Origin: Bacteroidales bacterium
GTDB taxonomy: Bacteria > Bacteroidota > Bacteroidia > Bacteroidales > Tenuifilaceae
Direction: 5' to 3'
Assembly (NCBI GenBank): GCA_013141385.1
Contig: JABFRB010000002.1
Span: 372,001-436,000, forward strand
Length of the DNA stretch: 64,000 nucleotides
Shown in pieces: positions 58,361 to 64,000 of the stretch (position 1 is the first letter of the stretch; each line of letters opens with the position of its first letter). The notes beneath the pieces were generated by a model. That model saw nothing but the letters and a program-made list of their open reading frames with translations. It was not told where the DNA came from and searched no databases. Position numbers and translations under genes: made by a program.

Positions 58361-59518
58361 TTTAACTTTTTTCATCCGTGAGTAGATAAGCTCTCCAAAT
58401 CTTTTCATAAACGGAACTCCTACATCATCGTACTCATACTGATTATCATTAAGGATTTCATCCTTGTTAACGTACATGTAGATTGATAGAAAGAATTCCA
58501 CGTTATTTACTGTATCTTTTAGATAGGAGCAATCTGCAAGAAAGCCATAAGCCATTGCAGATTTATTGAAGTATTCGATGTTAGGATATTGAATTTTTTT
58601 ATCGCGACCAAAAAGTGTAAATCTCAGGAAATTAGAATGGAATACAGAAGTATCGGAGTAATCAGTTGTATTCGGGTGTAATGGGCTTGTTTGAAGGAAT
58701 TTAATTATTGTTTCTCTTTGGTTTTCAGTAATATTAAAAGGATTTCGATTTACAAGATTTGGATATTTTAGTGATATCATCATATCATGAATATCTCGGA
58801 TATCAACATAATTGTGGAATTTAAAGCTTTTGGGTTTTGTAATCAACGAATCATTGAGGAAGTATCCAAATCCAATAAGGCTATCCGCCATACCATGCCG
58901 GATTGGGGAGTAGATAGAATCGGCAGAATGTCTATAAATAGTGTCACAGGTTGAATTTACAACTGTAACAGGCAATGCAGTTTGGTGGTACTTTGTACTA
59001 CCCGATTCAAAACGATGAATAATAATTGTATTTAAATACTTCTTTTTAATCAGGTTAATATTTATATACTTGCAACCCAGCATGTTATAGATTCGGTTGA
59101 AAGCACGATTATCGCTGGCAGATAGCATAAGCAGCATGTCATCGTTTAGCGATCTTTCTTTTACATAATTGGATGAATCGATTAGAAGGTCGGAAAGATC
59201 TGGGTTGAATGTCTTTCTTTTGTTAATAAACTGCGTACTTGTTAAAGCCAGAGGTATTTTGGCTAAGCTTGCTGGGTAAAAGTATTCGGTTACGGTATCG
59301 CGATAGCTCCAAGTCGATAGTTTTTTGCATCCAAAATCATCGGAGGATACTTCCGTTAAGATAATTTTAAGCCGATAAAATTTTGAATTAGAAAATACCT
59401 CCTTGATCATCAAGGAGGTATCGGCATCAATTATTTTTTGTATGGAATCGGTAAACTGCGATTTTGCTATAAGCGAAAAGCAAAGCGAGATAAGCAGTAT
59501 ACCTCCAAATCGTTTCAT
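58352..59518 (-). CDS. Exported serine hydrolase, class A beta-lactamase-like fold
   Basis: The product is 388 residues with a signal peptide (about 1-20). The serine motif is SLAK (Ser84, Lys87) in YFYPASLAKIPLA, and the second motif is SDN (135-137) in LSASDNRAFN. The third motif, usually KTG/KSG, seems to be KSA (FNKSAMAYGFLAD), which is not typical of beta-lactamases. It may be a beta-lactamase-related amidase or esterase rather than a resistance enzyme. Acts in the periplasm or as an exported protein. It follows the lipoprotein gene by 2 bp and belongs to the APC permease operon. Confidence 0.75.
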   Translation of the reverse strand: MKRFGGILLISLCFSLIAKSQFTDSIQKIIDADTSLMIKEVFSNSKFYRLKIILTEVSSDDFGCKKLSTWSYRDTVTEYFYPASLAKIPLALTSTQFINKRKTFNPDLSDLLIDSSNYVKERSLNDDMLLMLSASDNRAFNRIYNMLGCKYININLIKKKYLNTIIIHRFESGSTKYHQTALPVTVVNSTCDTIYRHSADSIYSPIRHGMADSLIGFGYFLNDSLITKPKSFKFHNYVDIRDIHDMMISLKYPNLVNRNPFNITENQRETIIKFLQTSPLHPNTTDYSDTSVFHSNFLRFTLFGRDKKIQYPNIEYFNKSAMAYGFLADCSYLKDTVNNVEFFLSIYMYVNKDEILNDNQYEYDDVGVPFMKRFGELIYSRMKKVKPQ

Positions 59519-59520
59519 TG

Positions 59521-60705
59521 TTACTTCCTAACAGGGAGTTTCATTACACCTTTTTTAACAGCATAAAGCATGTTAATAGATTTTGTTTTCCAGTTATAGC
59601 CAAGTACAAAAGGTACTTTTCGGTAAACTGAATCTTTGTATGCTTTAGCTAAATCAGGTTCATTGATGTTTCCAAATTCCTTGTTGGGTTTTTGGTATTT
59701 ACCATAAAGACGAATATCCCATTTTGTTTTATCAAAATACTGGTATCCAATGCCGGAATCATCTTGAAGGATGCAATCACTCTTCTCGAAAATTGTATTA
59801 CGAATCATCGAAAACTCTTTCCATTGCATTAGGTAGGAGGCTGCCTTCAAATAAGAATATGAGTTTGGTAGATGTGATAGGTATTTTCTAAATCCTGGAT
59901 TAACGTTAAGCCCATCATTAGATAAGTCTGTTTTAAAGTAGAATACGGATTGGGGTTTATTGCTATCAATATCAACAAAATCAATCTTAACACCTTTTGT
60001 AACGCCTTTCATGCCTTTAAGACTATCCAAATAATTCCACTTACCAGTTGGATCAACACCTATCGATTTAATCGATACAATATTATGACCTGTACGTTTG
60101 ATGAATAGGCTAATTAAGGGAACCGTTCCGTTTACGCTATCTTTATTTAAAGCGCCTAGCATTTTCATGGTGATGAAATAGCTGCGCATGAATATATCAG
60201 ATAAAGAACGATTTACATTAGTGAGATAGTTGTTTATCCCTTTTGGTTGCATCTTGCAAAGATTTGGTATATCACCTATAGGTTCAAGGGCAATCATTAT
60301 ATAATTTTCGGCCTTTGGGAAGAAAACGTTGGCGTTAAGAAAATCGGGTCCCGAAAATGGGTAAAAGACAGTTGTTGGGGCTTGATTATTTACCAGCTCA
60401 CTATCAGCCCAATTTCTCATTTTCTGCAAACGATTAACTTCAATTTTTTTAAACATTGAATCCATTGCGTAAGAAAATGACTTCCAATTGGTTGTTGTGT
60501 CGAGACCACTTAAACACTCTGTTTTACCATGAGCAACACCTGAAATGAATGCTACTCTATTATCGATGATAGTATCGTAAGGGAATGTAATTCTTTTTAT
60601 TACAGTTGTATCGGCAGAGGTTGTAACGTTTGCAGGTTTCGAATTGCACGAAAGGGCTATTACTGGTAACAGTGCAAGACAAACAATGAGTTTTCTAGTT
60701 GACAT
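59521..60705 (-). CDS. Lipoprotein of unknown function in the APC permease operon
   Basis: The product is 394 residues. The lipobox ends at Cys20 (VIALSC). The mature protein has conserved-looking blocks VFYPFSGPDFLNANVFFP, NYIMIALEPIGDIP, VFYFKTDLSNDGL and LPNSYSYLKAASYLMQW. I recall uncharacterised Bacteroidota proteins of this type but know no function. Its start overlaps the end of the permease gene by 11 bp and the serine hydrolase starts 2 bp after it, so the three proteins are made together and perhaps work on an amino-acid-containing substrate (inference). Confidence 0.65.
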   Translation of the reverse strand: MSTRKLIVCLALLPVIALSCNSKPANVTTSADTTVIKRITFPYDTIIDNRVAFISGVAHGKTECLSGLDTTTNWKSFSYAMDSMFKKIEVNRLQKMRNWADSELVNNQAPTTVFYPFSGPDFLNANVFFPKAENYIMIALEPIGDIPNLCKMQPKGINNYLTNVNRSLSDIFMRSYFITMKMLGALNKDSVNGTVPLISLFIKRTGHNIVSIKSIGVDPTGKWNYLDSLKGMKGVTKGVKIDFVDIDSNKPQSVFYFKTDLSNDGLNVNPGFRKYLSHLPNSYSYLKAASYLMQWKEFSMIRNTIFEKSDCILQDDSGIGYQYFDKTKWDIRLYGKYQKPNKEFGNINEPDLAKAYKDSVYRKVPFVLGYNWKTKSINMLYAVKKGVMKLPVRK

Positions 60706-61999
60706 GTTTCTTCGATTTAATTAGTATGTAGTAGAATATAAATCCTATTAAAGTTATTGCAATTCCAGTTAATGATTGTAATGGTTTGTTTTGAAACACG
60801 TAAATCATCATACAGCCCTCAATTAATATAAAGAGTAGAGGAATATATGGGTATCCAAATGTATGATAAATATTTTCGCCGTTCTTTTTCAACCTATATC
60901 TAAGTACGAATATTCCAGATACAGAAGATATTGTGAAAATACTTAAGGTGAAGCCGATTATTGTCATTATTTGCTCAAAGGTCGATGTCCAAATAAGTAG
61001 AAGAGAAATAATGGTTAAAAAGATTGTGGAGTAAACTGGAGCACCATGCTTATTTTCAATGCCAAACCAACGAATTGCTTTGTAATCTAATGCAATTGCC
61101 TGGCTAACTCTAGGTCCAAGGATTAGTAATGAGTTTATTGATGCAATTAGTCCTATTGAAATAAGTACAGCTACAAATTTCCCTCCAGTTTCACCGAATA
61201 TTTTTTGTGCTGCTATAAAAGCAACATCTATCTTACCTGATAGTTCAGGAATTGGAACAACGTAAAGGAATATGAAGTTGAGGAAAGTGTATAAAATCAT
61301 TACTATAAGAGTTCCAATTATTAGAATAAATGGAAGATTCTTAACAGGATCTTTTATTTGATGGGTAATATAGGCTGCTGAATTCCATCCTGAGTATGCG
61401 AATGAAACGTAAACTAGTGAAACTGCAAACGAAGAGCTGAAAATTTGCTTAATATCACTTACATGAGCAGTGAAATGAAAATCAGCGTGATGTCCTTTGA
61501 ATAGTCCGAAGATGCAAAAAGCAATAATTAAAACAATATTTATTGTAGTGGCAATAAAATTGAAGTTGGCTCCAATCCTAAAACTACTTGAGTTTAGTAT
61601 TGTAAGTATAACTATAACAGCAATTGCAATTACAATTGGAGAAACAGCCAAAAAGTTACCTGCATATGTGCCCAAGGCTATTGCCAACATGGCCATAGGT
61701 GCAGCAAACCCAATTGTCATGGATATAAATCCTGATAAGAAGCCAAATGATGGGTGAAATAATTTTGATAAAAAGATATACTCACCACCGGAACGGGGCA
61801 TCCGTGCTGCCAACTCCCCATACGTTAGTGCTCCACAAATGGCAACAATACCACCTGTTATCCAAATAAATATTAGAGCAAGAATTGAGTTGATTCCCAT
61901 AGCTTGAAATCCAAGGCTTGTGTAGACTCCAACACCTATCATATTTGAAACAACTATGGCAATTGCACGCGAGGGGCTAATAAGCTTTACAGATTCCAA
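60695..61999 (-). CDS. APC-superfamily amino acid permease
   Basis: The product is 434 residues with about twelve membrane helices. The N-terminal helix 1 carries the conserved substrate-site pattern AIAIVVSNMIGVGVYTSLGF, followed by GGIVAICGALTYGELAARMPRSGGEYIFL, hallmarks of the APC family (LAT-like). It imports or exchanges amino acids or related amines across the inner membrane; the specificity is open. It is the first gene of the operon with the lipoprotein and serine hydrolase. Confidence 0.88.
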   Translation of the reverse strand: MESVKLISPSRAIAIVVSNMIGVGVYTSLGFQAMGINSILALIFIWITGGIVAICGALTYGELAARMPRSGGEYIFLSKLFHPSFGFLSGFISMTIGFAAPMAMLAIALGTYAGNFLAVSPIVIAIAVIVILTILNSSSFRIGANFNFIATTINIVLIIAFCIFGLFKGHHADFHFTAHVSDIKQIFSSSFAVSLVYVSFAYSGWNSAAYITHQIKDPVKNLPFILIIGTLIVMILYTFLNFIFLYVVPIPELSGKIDVAFIAAQKIFGETGGKFVAVLISIGLIASINSLLILGPRVSQAIALDYKAIRWFGIENKHGAPVYSTIFLTIISLLLIWTSTFEQIMTIIGFTLSIFTISSVSGIFVLRYRLKKNGENIYHTFGYPYIPLLFILIEGCMMIYVFQNKPLQSLTGIAITLIGFIFYYILIKSKKHVN

Positions 62000-62268
62000 T
62001 TGTATTATAATTTAAAATTGAACAAAAATAGTAAAATGATTCATACCGTGACTGCAATGGGTTCAATCGTGACAAAATTTTTATCTAGTGGTAGTGTCGA
62101 AAATTGTAGCGAAGGTCTAGATAAATTCCTAGCCAAATATAGACTAATTGGTTTAAAGGATGATAAATTGAAGATTGAATATACTTGGATGTAACTGTTA
62201 ATTTATACAAAAAGTAAGCAAATTATTACATCCTATAATTTACTAATGCTTATTACGTGGTGTTTACA

Positions 62269-63870
62269 TTAGAACCTAATTCTGAGTTGCCCATAGATTG
62301 TGTTAAATCTATCTTTTTGTTGAAAAGTTCCTTCGTAGTTTACGGATAGTAAGATATTCTTATAGATTTGCCATGAAACATTTATATCACCTACTTGTTG
62401 ATGGATATCTAACTTGCTTATTAAAAGATCGTAATCTAAAAAACGACATCCAAGTTCAGCTTGAAATTTCCCTTTTAACAGGACTCGGGAAATGTTAATG
62501 CCGTAAATTTCTCCTATTATATAGTTCGATTTCAAATAGGTACCTGAAACAGTAGCTGAGATATTTATGCCTGGAATATTGTAATAGGTTAAATAGCCGT
62601 ATGCGTTGTAGGTAGGATGTGGATCCGATTTCAGAGATCGATAACCTCCTTGTAATCCAAACATAATGTTCTTTGTAATCTGGTAATTTGCTTGAAGTCT
62701 GTAGCTTTGTCGTTTCTCCTTTTCAAAAGTGCTATCTATTAGGGTCTTGAATGACTCATAGTAAATAATGTTTTTTCGTGCATCGTATGAGCCAGTTAAA
62801 GTTAACCTTTTAGTCATCCTATATCGTAACGACAGGTACATTCCTGTAAGATTTGCGGTACTTTGAGGTTGATTATTCTTTACTTTATATAAGTCTAATT
62901 CGAATGTACTATAAAAGTAAATGTTCTTAATAAGTGAGTTTGAATGCTGTAGGTAAAGGAATCTACGATCAGTTTTGGAACCATTCATCTGATTCATGAA
63001 CGCCACTGAACTCTCGGTAAATGTATTTTCTGATTTAGTATCAAATGCCAAATATGCTCCATATTGAAGGAGTTTGGAGTTAAATCCATAATCCATATAA
63101 TCTGGTCTTGAACCAACAACAGCACCAAAACCAAATCCTTTTATCTTCTTATCAAATTGAAGTCCATCCATCGCTCCAATACTGGAAATCCTAGAATTCA
63201 ATTTACGACCAAAGCTGATTTGAGTAGTTTTGTTAAGGTCGTATCTAACTGCCAAATTATATACTTTCAGAGCATTAAAAACATTGCTTTTTACATCAGC
63301 CCAATCTCCAATCTTATGACGAAATGATAAATAACTTTCAAAAGACAATCTTGAGTTTGAGATGTTGTCAGCATTAATCGAAAATGTATATCGAAAGAGT
63401 TGAGAATTTTTGGCTGTAGTATTTGAGAAATATGAATAGGAATTAGCTGAAATACTCCCCCTAACTTTTTCACTGTATTCGTTATCTATATGCATTTTAT
63501 CTGGTTTTTTAGTCTCTTGAATTTGATTCTTAGTATCAAGTTTTTCAATAACCTTTCCTTGCTGATTTTCTTTAACAATTTTGGGCTTTGCTATAATCTT
63601 ATCGGTAACAGAAAGACTTACTTGCGATAAAAATGAGCAAACACAGGATATTGACGACAGGTTATTAACCTTCAGAATTGGTGTTAAATTACTGTTGGGA
63701 GAGGAGTAGAGCGTATCGCCAATAGAGATACCTTTAGTGGAATTGAATTTTACATACACATTTTCGGAACTCATAAATGTTACTTGACCAGCTATTTGCA
63801 CACCAGTCACTTGTCCGAAAAGCGTATTACCAAAGGCTATAATGCAAATAGCAAAGAATATCTTTTTCAT
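62269..63870 (-). CDS. Outer membrane beta-barrel protein
   Basis: The product is 533 residues with a signal peptide (MKKIFFAICIIAFGNTLFGQ). A small N-terminal domain with SH3-like strands (AGQVTFMSSENVYVKFNST, ISIGDTLY) and a charged linker (about 95-135) precede a long series of amphipathic strands alternating with tyrosine-rich turns, ending ...YGQLRIRF with the terminal Phe of a barrel. The strand number suggests 16 or more. No ligand or TonB box is evident. The 121 bp before its ATG closely match the region before the caspase-like gene, so the two may be co-regulated. Confidence 0.75.
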   Translation of the reverse strand: MKKIFFAICIIAFGNTLFGQVTGVQIAGQVTFMSSENVYVKFNSTKGISIGDTLYSSPNSNLTPILKVNNLSSISCVCSFLSQVSLSVTDKIIAKPKIVKENQQGKVIEKLDTKNQIQETKKPDKMHIDNEYSEKVRGSISANSYSYFSNTTAKNSQLFRYTFSINADNISNSRLSFESYLSFRHKIGDWADVKSNVFNALKVYNLAVRYDLNKTTQISFGRKLNSRISSIGAMDGLQFDKKIKGFGFGAVVGSRPDYMDYGFNSKLLQYGAYLAFDTKSENTFTESSVAFMNQMNGSKTDRRFLYLQHSNSLIKNIYFYSTFELDLYKVKNNQPQSTANLTGMYLSLRYRMTKRLTLTGSYDARKNIIYYESFKTLIDSTFEKEKRQSYRLQANYQITKNIMFGLQGGYRSLKSDPHPTYNAYGYLTYYNIPGINISATVSGTYLKSNYIIGEIYGINISRVLLKGKFQAELGCRFLDYDLLISKLDIHQQVGDINVSWQIYKNILLSVNYEGTFQQKDRFNTIYGQLRIRF

Positions 63871-63991
63871 CTGTACAGAAATTCATAAATAATTACTATA
63901 GAATTAGTTATCATTTCTCATCTGAATGATACTAATTACCTAGGCTCAGATGAACCCCAAAGGGCTCAGCGAAGCTAAATGTCCATGTTTT
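63871..63991 (-). promoter_or_regulatory. Shared upstream/leader sequence, copy 2 (barrel gene)
   Basis: Aligns with 26649-26768 (about 88% identity by hand). The distal part, AGGCTCAGATGAACCCCAAA to TCCATGTTTT, is almost identical. The window ends before the place where an operator would be expected (about 240 bp upstream of the start, by analogy). Confidence 0.7.
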
Positions 63992-64000
63992 GATCATTGT

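Noticed and set aside
58352-59518. Antibiotic-resistance class A beta-lactamase
   Set aside because: SxxK and SDN are present, but the third motif is KSA rather than KTG and no omega-loop ExxxN motif was identified; called only as a related serine hydrolase.
62036-62194. 52-residue frame starting MIHTVTAMGS
   Set aside because: ATG start but no family resemblance, no promoter-like element and a location at the divergent start region of the permease; too weak to call.

Overview
The window looks like a chromosomal segment of a Bacteroidota bacterium, probably of the order Bacteroidales or a close relative. The evidence is AT-rich DNA, several promoters with the Bacteroidota -7 element TAnnTTTG, few Shine-Dalgarno sequences, type IX secretion (T9SS) C-terminal sorting domains on two very large secreted proteins, outer-membrane barrels ending in Phe, a membrane-bound AraC-type regulator, and abundant palindromic intergenic repeats. 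No rRNA, tRNA, CRISPR array or transposase gene was found.

Layout. 1-4.2 kb: end of a PQQ-type propeller gene, a LolA-like protein, a TetR regulator with an SDR oxidoreductase that share a palindromic operator, then ywbE and an RluA-type pseudouridine synthase. 4.4-9.7 kb (minus strand): membrane patatin-like phospholipase, tag, and an ABC exporter pair. 10.4-18.4 kb: bcp, recA, a two-gene restriction-modification-like cassette, prfB with an intact programmed +1 frameshift, and ltaE. 18.4-21.3 kb: a decayed gene fragment, a small conserved-looking protein, a cyclase-family hydrolase and a lipoprotein.

21.5-40.6 kb is the most interesting part. A secreted caspase-like protease is followed 3 bp later by a Reg_prop/Y_Y_Y sensor with a SpoIIE phosphatase output. 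Divergent from them is a membrane-bound AraC-type regulator. Next comes a four-gene operon with a 2562-residue T9SS adhesin (three LamG domains, two sets of seven FG-GAP/VCBS motifs, PKD and Ig-like modules), an outer-membrane barrel with a large N-terminal region, and two small exported proteins, one of which resembles part of that region. A 38-bp palindromic operator (two 16-bp half-sites, 6-bp spacer) lies between the caspase operon and the AraC gene, again 20 bp upstream of the -7 box of the adhesin, and again 21 bp upstream of a -7-like box of a second large T9SS protein 25 kb away (53301..56720). This suggests one regulon for surface proteins with local control by the AraC protein. The caspase gene also shares about 120 bp of upstream sequence with the outer-membrane barrel gene at the right end of the window.

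40.9-48.9 kb: a TPR protein with a fresh 102-bp internal duplication, a DUF1016 nuclease remnant, a pair of DGPF/YCII proteins with their ECF42-type sigma factor (interrupted by a 150-bp MITE-like element), an LCM-family methyltransferase with no in-frame ATG at its expected start, and a gene desert. 48.9-64 kb: a small membrane protein, a secreted GH13 amylase, a bestrophin-like membrane protein, the second T9SS protein, PPi-type phosphofructokinase, and a minus-strand group of APC permease, lipoprotein and serine hydrolase, then the outer-membrane barrel gene. Calls rest on motif recognition by eye; no database search was possible.
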